Positions 18,592 to 29,400 are shown, numbered from the stretch's first letter. The stretch is 64,000 bases of DNA from CAVQEK01 sp964596645 (GCA_964596645.1 CAZQVB010000001.1:124001-188000), one strand, 5' to 3'. Numbers and translations are program-made. The notes: generated from the letters alone by a model not told the origin.

Positions 18592-18944
18592 TTTAGATTA
18601 GGGTTGGGATGGCTAAAAAAATAATAGTATGAATATCTGAAAAAGAAAATGCTATTGATGATCATCATAAACCATAGAAATATACTGCCTTTATTGAGCA
18701 TATATGCGTTTTTAAAATTAAATCCGCCCAACTCAAAGAAAGCACGGGAATTTCCACAAAAAGCACAAGAGCCGCCACTTTTTCTTGCGGTACATTCTGG
18801 CATGGCGGCTAAAACAAATTCCGCATCGAGCAAAAAAGTAGCGAGCAAAATGCCTATGAAAATAATGGATATGCAAACCCACACGATGAGGAAGGCATCG
18901 CGGTATATTTCAAATAATTTGAATCGCTGATTGCCCTTTTCCAT
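18588..18944 (-). CDS. DUF2752-like membrane protein
   Basis: 118 residues with one N-terminal helix (about 15-38) and one near the C terminus (about 85-105). Between them lies CAFCGNSRAFFELGGFNFKNAY followed by LNKGSIFLW; taken in short pieces, the CxFCGxSR segment and the LN.G motif before a helix resemble DUF2752 proteins. Function is unknown. It is the first gene of a two-gene minus-strand operon. Confidence 0.6.
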   Translation of the reverse strand: MEKGNQRFKLFEIYRDAFLIVWVCISIIFIGILLATFLLDAEFVLAAMPECTARKSGGSCAFCGNSRAFFELGGFNFKNAYMLNKGSIFLWFMMIINSIFFFRYSYYYFFSHPNPNLK

Positions 18945-19020
18945 GCTGCTTGTTTTGCCGTGTTGACATCAAAACCTGCTTATTCATTTACACGAATCAT
19001 ATTCATTATTGAAGGAAATA

Positions 19021-20172
19021 TCAGCGCACATCCAATTCCAGCATCTCTTTGCCGGCCAGCAGAAAGGCCGCTGTGCCGTATTCCATGCTGTCGTCTTTGC
19101 TCACATCGCGTGGGTCGTGGCCTACCTGCTGTACCCAGCCGAGTTTGCCATTGTCTTGCAGGGCCCAGTTGAGTCCTTCCCAGGCTTTGCGCACATGGGG
19201 CAGGTAGGTTTCTCTGTCGAGCAGGTGGTTGTTGATGCCCCAGGCCAGTGCATAGCAAAAGAATCCGCTGCTGCTGGTTTCGGGATCGGGAAAGTCTTTG
19301 GGGTCGAGCAGGCTGGCGCGCCAAAGGCCTTCTTTCTGCTGCAGCGTTATCAGCTTTGCCGCCATCTGCCTGAATTGCTCTTCGAATGCCGGACGTGTGG
19401 AGTAGTCGGCAGGCAAGGCGTCGAGCACGCGTACCAGTCCGCCCATTACCCAGCCATTGCCACGTCCCCAGAATATTTTCATGCCGTTGGCACTGCGCGG
19501 CCCGCTGCCATCGGGGTGCACTATGTACTTGGCATCGCGGTAGTAGAGGCTGTCTTGCGGAGAGTACAGATATTCACTGGTTTCCCACCACATGGTATTC
19601 ATCAGGTAATTGTACTTGGGCTCGCCTATGGCGGCTGCCAGCTTGCTCATGGCGGCCGGTGCCATGTACAGCGCATCGCACCACGACCAATTCCTGCGAT
19701 TGCTCCAGCCGCTGATCGGCCCTGGCTCCGGCGAGGCGATCATAAGGTTGAAGCGCTGTATGGTCGGGGCAATTATGGCCGGGTCGTGAAATTTCTCATA
19801 CAAGTCGATGTACGTCTGCGACACGATATGGTCATCGGCATGCTTTAGCCGGGGGCCTGTTTCCCAATTGTTTTTGCGGCCCCACTCCAGCGCCTGGCGC
19901 AGGTATTTCTCATCGCCGGTGGCCTCGTAGGTCGCCATTACCCCGGTGTAGAAGGCGCCTCGAATCCAGCCTGTTTCCGGCACGGATTCCGTCTTCCCGC
20001 TCACCAGCTTGGTTTCGGTGTGTAGATTGTTGAGCTGCCAGTCGCAGGCTTTTTTCATATTTTCCCTGATGGTGGCAGGGTCGAAAATTTGATCCTTTTT
20101 TTGCGCCATTGCCGGTGCGGTTAGGTAGATACTCAAGGCTAAGATGGATAGTAGAACTGTATTGATTTTCAT
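19021..20172 (-). CDS. GH105 unsaturated glucuronyl/rhamnogalacturonyl hydrolase
   Basis: 383 residues from ATG 20172, which gives a clean signal peptide ending APAMAQ (an upstream ATG at 20205 adds 11 residues). It has the (alpha/alpha)6 toroid of the GH88/GH105 superfamily. Key segments are ADDHIVSQTYIDLY, NWSWCDALYMAP with the catalytic Asp in WCDAL, IFWGRGNGWVMGGL, and SSSGFFCYALAWG. By family it adds water across the 4,5-unsaturated uronic acid left at the non-reducing end by a polysaccharide lyase. Its presence implies that the locus attacks a uronic-acid polysaccharide by lyase action. It is the last recognised gene of the ECF-controlled locus. Confidence 0.88.
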   Translation of the reverse strand: MKINTVLLSILALSIYLTAPAMAQKKDQIFDPATIRENMKKACDWQLNNLHTETKLVSGKTESVPETGWIRGAFYTGVMATYEATGDEKYLRQALEWGRKNNWETGPRLKHADDHIVSQTYIDLYEKFHDPAIIAPTIQRFNLMIASPEPGPISGWSNRRNWSWCDALYMAPAAMSKLAAAIGEPKYNYLMNTMWWETSEYLYSPQDSLYYRDAKYIVHPDGSGPRSANGMKIFWGRGNGWVMGGLVRVLDALPADYSTRPAFEEQFRQMAAKLITLQQKEGLWRASLLDPKDFPDPETSSSGFFCYALAWGINNHLLDRETYLPHVRKAWEGLNWALQDNGKLGWVQQVGHDPRDVSKDDSMEYGTAAFLLAGKEMLELDVR

Positions 20173-20316
20173 TGTATGAAATGTTTGAATGAATAATGAT
20201 CGCATTTTGGTTTTGCTTTGCCATTGTAAAGGGTGCGCTTGATGGTACCCTACCGTACGACATGGTGATAAAACTATTAAATATACCGGGCATTGAGCCG
20301 TAAAGCTCCGTAGAAC

Positions 20317-20562
20317 TTATCTTAAAAAGCCTATAATATTGCCTCTCGTGCAACCTCTTGAAACGGCTTCTGTCAGCCTGTGGAGCACCGTATCTGTTTC
20401 CTGAATTAAATGCTTTCGTTTCCTGGCTTCTTGTATAAGAACACCAATTTTATATGCTTCTAATCCTTCATCATATTTTTCACGAGAAGGAGTTCCGGGT
20501 TTGCCATATTTCTCATCAACATGTTCATCTCAGGAAACAAGTTTATTTTTTTCGTTCTTCAT
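20317..20562 (-). pseudogene. Decayed HigA-type XRE antitoxin
   Basis: Reading from ATG 20562, codon 11 is TGA, after which a typical HigA N terminus continues in frame: DEHVDEKYGKPGTPSREKYD, then GLEAYKIGVLIQEARKRKHL. The helix-turn-helix that should follow is missing; the frame instead ends at 20317 in unrelated sequence. The start overlaps the toxin remnant by 20 bases, as in intact toxin-antitoxin pairs. Conclusion: relic, not functional. Confidence 0.75.
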
Positions 20563-20728
20563 GATATTGTCGTTTTAATCGTTCAGCTTTTATCATTTCG
20601 TTTTTAGGTGTTTTCTGTGACTTCTTTTGAAATCCATCGAGCAGAATTATCAGGTTGCCCTCATCAAAAAAGCATAATATACTGAAGATATGGAACGCCT
20701 GGCATGAAGCACAACAAAAACTATACAC
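20543..20728 (-). pseudogene. Truncated HigB/RelE-like toxin (Gp49 type)
   Basis: The C-terminal half of a Gp49-like toxin: CFFDEGNLIILLDGFQKKSQ, then KTPKNEMIKAERLKRQYHEERKK. Roughly the first 60 residues of a normal member, with the ribonuclease fold's early strands, are absent; the sequence before CFFDEG does not fit the family. Together with the decayed antitoxin it marks a dead type II toxin-antitoxin module inserted between two glycan genes (20206-20729). Confidence 0.75.
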
Positions 20729-20729
20729 A

Positions 20730-22199
20730 CTAGAAACTCCAGTCTAATGCATCTGCCGATGGATGCTGCGCCAAATGTATGCGCAACAGGCCGGCCAGGA
20801 GGTCACCCACGCCGAGCTTGGCTTCGTAGTAGTCGTCATTCACCTGGCGTGCAAACAGGCCGTTTTTCCACAGGCTGCCTATCGCCATATCGGCAAACTT
20901 TTTCGCCTCCGTCAGATATCGCGCGTCGCCATTGATGTCGTACACATCCATGCACATATTGATGGCCTCGCCTATATTTTGGGCGGTGTATTCCGCAGGC
21001 AGCGCTTCAGCGATCAGAATATCGGCACAGTTCACGGCCATTTGCTTCAAGCGTTCATCCTTTTGGTGCTGGTAGAGGTATGCGGCTGCACGGCCAAAGT
21101 TGATTGCGCTGGATGAGCCATAGCCGATCTGCCATGCGGTGGCCATCTCCGCTTCTTCACCGGGGGTGCCGTCCAGGTTCAGGCTGTTATAGTAACTCTG
21201 CTTTTCCTCATGCCAGCCATATTTATGATAGGCCACCATCATGGCAAGTGCTGCCTCCTTCATACGCGCATTGCCGGTAAGTTGTGCCGCGCGGTAGACC
21301 CAATACGCGTATAAGCCGGTCGCGGATACGCCTGGGTTCTTTCCGGCTTTGGGCTCTGTGCTGTGGTAGTAGCAGTTGAACACCAGGTCGGTGTCATATT
21401 CGCGCAGGTTCCAGTAGAGCAGGCCGATGTCTTCGGCCCAATGTTTATACTTTTCATTGCCGGTTTTATCGTACAGGAATGCCCATGAGTAAGCATACAG
21501 TGCCGCATGCTTGATCCATGGCATCACATCCTGGTTGTAGACAGGTTCGTTCCATTGGGCGTGCCTGTTAAACAAATAGGTTTTTGGGTCGGGCCCGTTG
21601 AAATGATAGATCAGCCCTTCTATGGCTTTGGCGGTTTTATCTTCATTTTCCTGCCAAAGACGCTCCCATGGTGGCGTCCATGCCAGCAGCTCGTGGGGCA
21701 TTTTGAAATAGTCGCGGGGCTGAAAAAAGCGGCTTTCGGAAATGGACACCGTATCAGTGAAAAAATTGTAATACAAGTGCTCGCCCCAGCCCAGCAGGCC
21801 GGTTTTCGGGTGTTGGCCGTAGTGGAGAAAGTCCTGTGAATAGGCTTTTGCCGCATGGGCATACCTGGCATCGCCGGTGATGGTGGTGAGCACATCGAAG
21901 GCCCGCAGCGTCTCCACATCCTGATAGTAGTTGGCACCGCCAAGGGCGCGGTCGTGGGGGCGCACACCTTTGGTGGGGGCCACCCCGCGTATGGGAATGC
22001 GGTAGTCGCGCGTATCGATCACCGAAGCCCACATAGCGGTAGGCCGCTGCCCAACACGATCGAGGCCGTGCTCCAGCAGATGATCGGCAAAGGTCTGCAC
22101 ATAATACAAGTACTTCTCATCTGCCTTGGCAGACTTGCGCTGTTGAGCCTCTGCCACAGACCCCACAAGCATGAGCATTATGATCAATTTTATTTTCAT
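20730..22199 (-). CDS. Secreted alpha-toroid protein, unassigned (candidate glycan-active enzyme)
   Basis: About 489 residues from ATG 22199, preceded by AAGGAG; upstream in-frame ATG 22211 and GTG 22232 exist. A signal peptide ends SVAEAQ. The rest is helical with aromatic-rich turns typical of (alpha/alpha)n toroids: NYYQDVETLRAFDVL, LLGWGEHLYYNFF, SWAFLYDKTGNEKYKHWAED, ATAWQIGYGSSSAINFGRAA and INMCMDVYDINGDARYLTEA. I do not recognise a CAZy family. Position inside the sigma/FecR locus, next to GH105, suggests a lyase or glycosidase. Only the dead toxin-antitoxin relic separates it from GH105. Confidence 0.75.
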   Translation of the reverse strand: MKIKLIIMLMLVGSVAEAQQRKSAKADEKYLYYVQTFADHLLEHGLDRVGQRPTAMWASVIDTRDYRIPIRGVAPTKGVRPHDRALGGANYYQDVETLRAFDVLTTITGDARYAHAAKAYSQDFLHYGQHPKTGLLGWGEHLYYNFFTDTVSISESRFFQPRDYFKMPHELLAWTPPWERLWQENEDKTAKAIEGLIYHFNGPDPKTYLFNRHAQWNEPVYNQDVMPWIKHAALYAYSWAFLYDKTGNEKYKHWAEDIGLLYWNLREYDTDLVFNCYYHSTEPKAGKNPGVSATGLYAYWVYRAAQLTGNARMKEAALAMMVAYHKYGWHEEKQSYYNSLNLDGTPGEEAEMATAWQIGYGSSSAINFGRAAAYLYQHQKDERLKQMAVNCADILIAEALPAEYTAQNIGEAINMCMDVYDINGDARYLTEAKKFADMAIGSLWKNGLFARQVNDDYYEAKLGVGDLLAGLLRIHLAQHPSADALDWSF

Positions 22200-22264
22200 T
22201 GTCTCCTTCATTTGTTTAAATCTACTATTCACGCTGATGCATTCTTATTTTTACCGACTGATGG

Positions 22265-22345
22265 TATGCGTCCAGTTCGCCCAATAGCTAATTAGTGAAA
22301 TCGTATAGCACCACCTGGTAGGTGGTGAGACCGTCCATAGAATGA
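22265..22345 (-). pseudogene. Fragment copied from the 3' end of the S8 protease gene
   Basis: Reading leftward, the piece encodes TYQVVLYDFTN, a stop, then LLGELDA. The protease C terminus at 22928-22990 encodes PYQVVLYNFTNQRVGELNA. DNA similarity covers about 60 bases. It is a remnant of a duplicated sorting domain. A coincident 89-codon frame (22292-22561, MSFLGIFSAM...) is open across the same area but resembles nothing I know. Confidence 0.7.
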
Positions 22346-22621
22346 CCAACTCATTGGCATTATAGTAAGAAGAATCAAAAACACGTGGCCATTTTTCCAA
22401 ATTGAGCGGGCTTGAGGTTTTGTGGGCCCTAAACCTGCCATTTGCTCCATAGCGACTTCTTTAGTTACATCGGCATTGGGGCCACCATAAACGATCTTAC
22501 CATCTGCCATCCTATGCCGTTTGTACCTTTTCATAGCCGAAAATATCCCTAAAAAGCTCAAATTTCTTTATTTGAGCTTTTAGAAGTGCCCTAAATGTAA
22601 TAGTGCTTTTAAAATGTACAG

Positions 22622-22747
22622 CTATGCAGTGTTTGGATGTGGTTGGGAAATTCGGCTATTTTTCCTGGTATGAGATCATTGAAAATCCATTTTACCAAAT
22701 ACTCAATAAAATTATACCCCTCCTTCGGCAGCGTGGCTTAAAGGCCT
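22622..22747 (-). pseudogene. Fragment copied from the 3' end of the GH2-like gene
   Basis: Leftward translation reads LPKEGYNFIEYLVKW, against LPKEGYYFIEYLVE-stop at the end of the GH2-like gene (26459-26515). Similarity continues about 60 bases past the stop of that gene (the TTCGGCTATTTTT segment occurs in both). It is a duplication scar of about 125 bases. Confidence 0.75.
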
Positions 22748-22785
22748 CCAAGGCTTCTTGGTTGATGTAAAAGAAACCTTGGAGG
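22745..22785 (-). terminator. Hairpin after the S8 protease gene
   Basis: CCTCCAAGG (22745-22753) pairs with CCTTGGAGG (22777-22785), 38 bases after the protease stop. The loop is long (23 bases) and also contains the smaller dyad CCAAGGCTTCTTGG. A modest terminator candidate. Confidence 0.45.
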
Positions 22786-22822
22786 TTGTGAGGTAAAAGC
22801 AAGTGCAGAGGCTTTTGGCCCC

Positions 22823-25472
22823 CTACTCGATTCTAATTGTCTGTTTTTCTACCTTCCCTTCTGATATGATGTGCACGATATAAAACCCTGATGGCAAGCC
22901 GGACACGTCCATGCGGGCCTCACCTTCCGATGCGTTCAGTTCGCCCACTCGCTGATTGGTGAAATTGTACAGCACCACCTGGTAGGGTTCAGGTGATTTT
23001 TGCAAGACATCTTTGGAGTCGTTCATTTCCTGCCTGGTCACATTGAGTATAGAGGAAGTGGGGTTGGGATGTACTACGAAGTTGCTGGTTTGGCTACAGG
23101 GGCCGTAGCCTGCAGAGCCTACGGCATAACAACCACAGTCATTGCAGGCAGAAACAAGAAAATAGCCACTGCCGCCGCTGGGGCTGTTGAGTGGGGTAGG
23201 ATAAAAATACACTCCTTTATCATTGAGCTGACTCCAAGAGGACGCCAAACCCTGCCATTGCATGTAGTTGTGCCCTTCTATATACTGGAGGTTGCCATCA
23301 GGGATTCCCATATAGTATTCGTGATTAGAGTCATAGTAATATATGCAAGGAAAGGGGTTTTCAGCGAGGCCTATTGGACCAAAAGAATGTTGACCTACCA
23401 GCCCAAAAGCATAGTTGTTGTTGGGGTCAATGATGTCGGGGATGCCCACCCATACCGATTCCTGCACCTGGATATCGCCACAAGCACCCTGGACAGTGAA
23501 GTTTATTTGCCCGGCACCGTTTTGACCGGAAGCCGCCCTGACCGTAGCCGTGGCACCGATACCGCTGCGCGTAGCAGCATGAAAAAAATTGGCCGGTGTG
23601 GCCGTCCAGCTCACGTTGGAGCCAGGAGGCACATTTTGCAGAGTGAAGGTCTTGTTGGTGGTACAGACGGGAGAGGTGCCTGTTAAAGAGATTCGCGTTA
23701 TAATAGCTTCTCTCAATGCCCTGCAAGCGCTTAATCTTCCAAAACCAAGTTCATCACTTCTTCCATTGGTATACACATAGCCACCAACTCTTTCGGCTGA
23801 TGCGGTAATAATATCAAAAACCTGTGTAGGTGTAAGGTTGGGATAAATAGACAAAATCAAAGCTGCGGTTCCTGCAACTTGAGGGCAGGCAGCCGAAGTG
23901 CCGCCAAACCTTGCCGTGTAAGCATTGAAATTGACTCCCGCACCTGGGAGTTGCTCGCCCCAAGCAGGAGGATTAAATGTTTCTGAATCTGGATTTCCCG
24001 GGACGATCAATTGGGGATACGGATTGTAACCTGTGTTTCCCGGAATATCAATGGTCCACACCTCCAAAGTTTCCCCTGCTATTCCTCCTGGCTCGCCAGG
24101 AGGATATGCATTAGGCGGATATGCCCTGTGGGAGGGTGCAGCAATGTCTATAATTTGATTATTTGAACTGCCAGGCTGACTCGTTGGACTATAATCTGCT
24201 TGAAAGTCGTCTCTATCGGAAGCCCCAACTGTCAAAACACCCGGAATATTTACATTCCCAGGAAATGAGACAAAACCATTGTCATCTTCTGTATGTCTCG
24301 CGCTATTACCGGCAGCAAAAACCACCACACTTCCAGCATCAACAGCAAACTGAATAGCATCAACTATTACAGGAAGAAGATTTGGATTATCAGAACCATA
24401 GCCCCAGCTATTAGATATGACTTGTGCTCCATTATTAATCGCGAACTCAATAGCATCAGCTGTTAAATTAGGAGCCACACCATCACCATTATTATCAAAA
24501 ATTCTAATCGGCATGATCATGCAGTTTGGTGCAATGCCTGCAATGCCCTGGTTGTTATTAAGAGTGGCGCCTATAATTCCGGCACAGCTATTTCCATGAT
24601 TGCCATTATTTGTTGGCGTGGGGTTGTTTGGGTCACCATCGGCAAAATTACTTCCATTGAGCCTTACCTGTCTGGCATTTGGTAAGTCGGGATGATTTGG
24701 TGATACACCTTCATCGAGAACGGCTACTACAATAGCCGCATCGCCCTGAGTGACAGTCCAAGCTTCCGGAGCATCAATATCGGCATCGGCTACACCGGCA
24801 TGCCCATCTGCGAAAACCTTTCCTGTATTGTTTAAATAGAACTGATTGTTGAAAAAAGCATCATTGGGTATAACTTGATACAGCTTTGGGCTCACAACGA
24901 AATTTGGATGAGCATATACTACTAGGCCCGATTCCTGAATATTATTGGCAATGCGGAGAGCATCTGCCCCTTTTGGCACCCGCAACATGGTGTAGATTTT
25001 CCCTGCTTTTAGTGTTTCCAGTCCATTGTCGATGTATTTCTGATATTTGTTTCAGGGATATTTCTGCCTTGTACTTCACGACAATATCATCACCGACCCC
25101 CATTTCAAGAGACTTCTTTGTCAAATACACCGGTTGAACCGTGCGGACGTTTTTCATTTCAGCAATTTCTGCCATCAAATCTTGCTTTTTAGTTTCATCA
25201 GAAACATCAACTACAAGCGTTTTGTCATCGCGCCATTGCTCTTTTAACGAAGCCGATACCGTTCTCAATGTATTGCTCATTTGTATTTTTTCTGAGGGAT
25301 CTTCTAAGCGAATCAGTACTTTGGTTTTTGATTCACTCAGTGGCACTTTCTCATAGAAAGCATAATAGTAAATACCACCCCTATTCGGAGAGTAAAGGCT
25401 AAATGCAACAAGAAACATACTCCCTAATATGATAGTCGTGGTAAATCTTTTCATATTAAAAGTAATTTTCAT
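22823..25472 (-). pseudogene. S8 subtilisin-like protease with T9SS sorting domain, broken by one frameshift
   Basis: The first frame (ATG 25472) encodes a signal/anchor helix and a propeptide to about QISEIH near 25040. The reading then has to shift, after which KYIDNGLETLKAGKIYTMLR continues in the second frame to the stop at 22823. Catalytic triad segments are present: VVAVLDEGVSPNHPDL (Asp), GNHGNSCAG (His) and FGGTSAACPQVAG (Ser). The C terminus (FVVHPNPTSSILNV ... VSGLPSGFYIVHI) is a type IX-type sorting domain for surface export. The shift needs one base removed or two added near 25035-25045; it could be mutation or draft sequence error. The region is AT-richer than the glycan genes around it. 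A lipoprotein gene ends 3 bases upstream. Confidence 0.8.
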
Positions 25473-25475
25473 GAG

Positions 25476-25922
25476 TTAATTAGATAATTTCTCAGCAGAC
25501 AGTATATATACTTCCTTTTCTATATACCTGATAAAGCCCGGCCGGAAGATAGAGCCACTACATAGAAAAGTGCCTCCAAGTTTCTCTTCTTCGTCAGGCA
25601 ATCTGTAAGTAAATCGAACCTGGTAATTATTTTGATAATGCTGCGGGAAAAAATAATTCCATTGATAATTTTCAAAAACTTCATCCGGAAAATCCAATAA
25701 TTCCCATTGTAGGTTATATGTGAGAAATGTATCACTGTTGCTCCCGGTTGTTTTGATCAGTAAACCTCTGATCGAGTCTTGTGGGACGTACGGAGCACCC
25801 TTTTTACAAGGATCAAAGCCTATCACATAACCTTGTGCAATTAAAGGTTCAATATTATCATCATGACATGCGACAAAGAGGATCAAAGGAAATAATGTGA
25901 GAACTGGAATAAACTTTTTCAT
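25476..25922 (-). CDS. Hypothetical lipoprotein upstream of the protease
   Basis: 148 residues with a lipoprotein signal (ILFVAC, Cys 19). The mature part is beta-rich with aromatic strands (YNLQWELLDFP, YQWNYFFPQHYQNNYQVRF). No family recognised. It ends three bases before the protease start and reads in the same direction, so the two are very likely cotranscribed and may work together, for example as an inhibitor or surface partner; that role is inferred only from position. Confidence 0.75.
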   Translation of the reverse strand: MKKFIPVLTLFPLILFVACHDDNIEPLIAQGYVIGFDPCKKGAPYVPQDSIRGLLIKTTGSNSDTFLTYNLQWELLDFPDEVFENYQWNYFFPQHYQNNYQVRFTYRLPDEEEKLGGTFLCSGSIFRPGFIRYIEKEVYILSAEKLSN

Positions 25923-26004
25923 GATACCACGAGATTAATAATTGTCGATATTTAAGTTGATTTATTCTTGTGTTATTCTTTACATTAGGAAGAAAAATAA
26001 GATT

Positions 26005-26276
26005 TTAAGGAATTAGCATCCTTTGCTTCCCTGGAATATCCAAATTTTTATTAAATTCTTCTTCTTGTAGATATCGATCCGGATTATGATCATCCTTAAA
26101 GAAAACAACCCCTTCTTCTATAGGCATCTTGTCTGTGTCTTTGTTTGGTTTGGCATGGTATTTATCGTTACGGAATCACAGCCGCAAAGGGCATTAAGTC
26201 CAGCTTCCTCCTTGCAGCCAAAAGAAATGATGATCAACACTATAAACAGGAGTAATGCCTGCCTGAGGTTTTTCAT
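26005..26276 (-). pseudogene. Small lipoprotein gene with frameshift
   Basis: The first frame (ATG 26276) reads a lipoprotein signal, IIISFGCKEEAGLNALCGCD, and ends early at 26118. One base added after the ACGAT at about 26170 gives KYHAKPNKDTDKMPIEEG and then VVFFKDDHNPDRYLQEEEF to a stop at 26005. The composition of the second part is clearly protein-like, so one broken gene of about 90 codons is more likely than two. Same strand and AT-rich character as the protease block. Confidence 0.6.
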
Positions 26277-26458
26277 TAAAAACGGGTTGTAATCTATGGT
26301 TAGATACAAGACCAGATTTAAGAAAGAATGGTTGTAAGTATAAGAGTAAATTATTGAAAATTCGTGAGCATTAAATGGGATACAGCGTTGAGGTTTGTTG
26401 GGGAATTTCGGCTATTTTTTCCGCTTTGAAACCATTAATATTCCATTCCACCAACACG

Positions 26459-29400
26459 CTATTCTACCAAATACTCAATAAAATAATATCCCTCCTTCGG
26501 CAGCGCAGGCTTTAAAGCATCCAGCTCCACTACATTGCGCCCATTGGTGAGGGCTATATTGTCGTACCTCTTGCGCTGTACTACTGCGCCACTTTCATCC
26601 TTTATCTCAATTTGCAGTTGNNNNNNNNNNCCCGCGCGAGAGACACCCGGCGGGCGAATTCACTCGCCTCATACGCCTGACGCGCGCCCGCACCGGCCGC
26701 CGCGAACTGGGCCGGGATGCGGGCGATTTCAGGAGAGAGGCGAAAGGACATCATGGTGGGTTGAAACACCATTTTGTTGGCATACCAGGCCAGCTTGGCG
26801 TGGCCGTCGAAGTCGATAAGCGGCTTCTTATAAGTCACAGAGTTGGCGCCGCCATGCAGGCAACACCAGGAGAACCCATCGTAGTCGAGAAAGCGCTGCT
26901 TTTTCATGGCTTCCCAGGCGCTGAAAGCTTGCCAGCCCTGGCTTTCGCGCCATTCGTCGAGGCTGAGCCGTCTGCCGATGGTGCCTTCATCATATTCCCA
27001 TTCATAGGAGTGCAGCCTGTACCAGGGCTTTCCTTTCACCAGGTTCCAGTTGGGCTGGGCCATCGATTCTTCGTGTTCAAAGTTGAAGTATGCCCTGTCG
27101 GGGCTGTTGAGAAAACTGGCAATGTAGTCATCGGGCCAGGTGCGCAGGTTGGTCCAGTCGTTGGAGTAGCCCACTATGCCGTCCTGATTGCCACGGGTCA
27201 CCATGGGGGCCGTCCAGGCGTAGCTCGGGGTGATGGGGTTGCCCTGCTGATCGATGGTGCCGGCATCGTTGCCATAGTGCAGGTGGCGCACATAGGAGTT
27301 GAAGGAGATCAGGCGGCTGGAATCGACCGGATACACCGTTTCGTAGGCTTTTTCTGAAAACATGTTGGACTCCGCCACATCGCGCCCCTTAAAGCTCTGC
27401 GTGTGGTTGGCTGTTTCCCATATCACAATAGACGGATGGTTGAATACCTCCTTCATGTAGGTGGGGTAACCCTCCCAATCGATCTGCCCCCAGCCTTTGC
27501 CTGTGCGCACCCACGCTGGCGTGCCCCATATCATCATCATGCCCAGCTGATCGGCGATTTCCGGGTAGCGCGGGTCGTTGATGTTGACCGCCGGAAACTC
27601 CCAACCATGCACATGCACGCGCAGCAGGTTGCCGTTCATCTTCTTTATCATCATCATTTCGCGCACGATCCACTCTTCGGGCGGGCACAGCACCCACTTG
27701 ATCATATTTTCCAACGGGCCGCGAAAGCCCATGATCTGCGCGCCATTCAGCATATATGGTTTGCCGTTCAGGTGAAAAGTGCCGTTTTTCTGGCTCAGCG
27801 TGCGGATGCCGGTGGTCTCCACTCCGTCGTCCAATACTTTACCATCCTCATCGAGCAGGCGTACTTCCACCTTGTACAAGTTGGGATTTTTATCCGTCCA
27901 CAGTCGGGCATCCGGCACGGTGATGCTCTCCACAAAATCCTGGCTGCCATGCCCAATCACTACGGGGAAGCTATGGCTCACCGCTGCGCTGGCCGATTCT
28001 GTTGGAAACCACGGATACAGCTTCACTTCCGCCTTGCCGCGAAAGGAGACGGGGCCCGTATGCCTGATGGGTATGCGCATGCGCAGCGTGGCCTGAGCCT
28101 CCTCTATATTGGTGGTATGTACATAAATGTCTTCAACAAACGTTTCGCCCAGCAGATCGAGGTGCATGCGCCCTGCAAACCAACCAATATTGAAATCGAG
28201 GCTGGAATGAGGCATGATCTCACCCTCTGCGGCATTAAGGAAAAAATGATTGACTTTTACGGCCAGGGTGTTTTCATCGTTTTTACGCAGAAAACGCGAC
28301 ACGTCCAGCCGGTGCGGATAGCGGTCGCTCACCACGGCCACCACCCGACCGTTGATGTAAATCTCACCGCCGGGGTTTAAGGTTTCCAGGTTCAGAAAAG
28401 CTTTGTCAAACGCCCCTACCTGCACCTTTTTGCGCAGGTACAGATCTTCGCGGCTGTGGCGCTCTGAGCCGTGCACGATGGGCAGCTCTTCTGTTTGCCA
28501 AAGTGTGTCTGAATAGTTTTCACTATGCCAGTTGAGCATATCGGGCATACTGTCAAAGTCTTCATCCAGAAAGGTAGCGGTGGTGTATGGATAGCTCTCT
28601 CGTCCGGTGAGGTGGTAGCCCACGCCCCACACGTCGTCAATCTGAAAATCTTTCGGCGCCTGCACCAGCAGTTGATCAATGTGACCAATGCTCACGAAGT
28701 TGGCTGCATAGCCCACCCCGCCCAATACTACCCGCTCCAGCGGTATGTAGTCGGCAATCAGTTGATCATTGAAATACAGGTTATAGCGGGCCACGTCTTC
28801 CTTGCGCTTATATGCACCCAGGTCAAATTCTATTTTGAATTGGTGCCACTCGCCGGCGGCAAATGCTGGCCCTTCCACTACTTCGCCATCGGATGTGGTA
28901 CAGCGGAGCCTGCCTTCGGCGGTCATGGTGATGGTGGCGGCACGATTGCTACCGTCGGAAAAAATGAACGTCGCCGGCTGGTTGGCCACAGGTTTTACCC
29001 GCCACTGAAACGACATGCGCCAGGACTGCGGGCTGAATTGCCATTGGTGGGTGCCTGCCGCTGCAAAGGTGAGCTTTCCATCGCGCACCGTCACATTGGG
29101 GCTGGCCTCGTAGTAGGCCAGGTCGGCAGCCGTTTGCAGTTCCTGCCCTGGTCTGTAGCCTGTCCACTTCCACTCCTCCAGCAGTATACGCCGACGCACA
29201 TTGGGTAGAGGTTGGGGTTTTATTTCAGTCACAATGTCGTCCACTTCCTCATCTTCCACTACCTTTTTGTTCAAATCCTTGTCGTTGTAGAAGGTGCTGG
29301 CATAGTCGGCGTATTTCTTCAAAAAGTTTACCCGCTCCTCTACGGGCAGGTATTCATTTTTCCCTTTAAAGTCCGTTTCGCCATTGGCCTTTGGGTCAGT

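Noticed and set aside
19009..19848. Long open frame on the plus strand opposite GH105
   Set aside because: It lies entirely antisense to a well-supported GH105 and its translation has no protein-family features; codon mirror effect.
22292..22561. 89-codon frame as a real gene
   Set aside because: Its end runs through the duplicated protease fragment and it resembles no family; kept only as a note.
27403..28380. 325-codon plus-strand open frame opposite the GH2-like gene
   Set aside because: Antisense to strong coding sequence, His/Ala-rich composition typical of a mirror frame.
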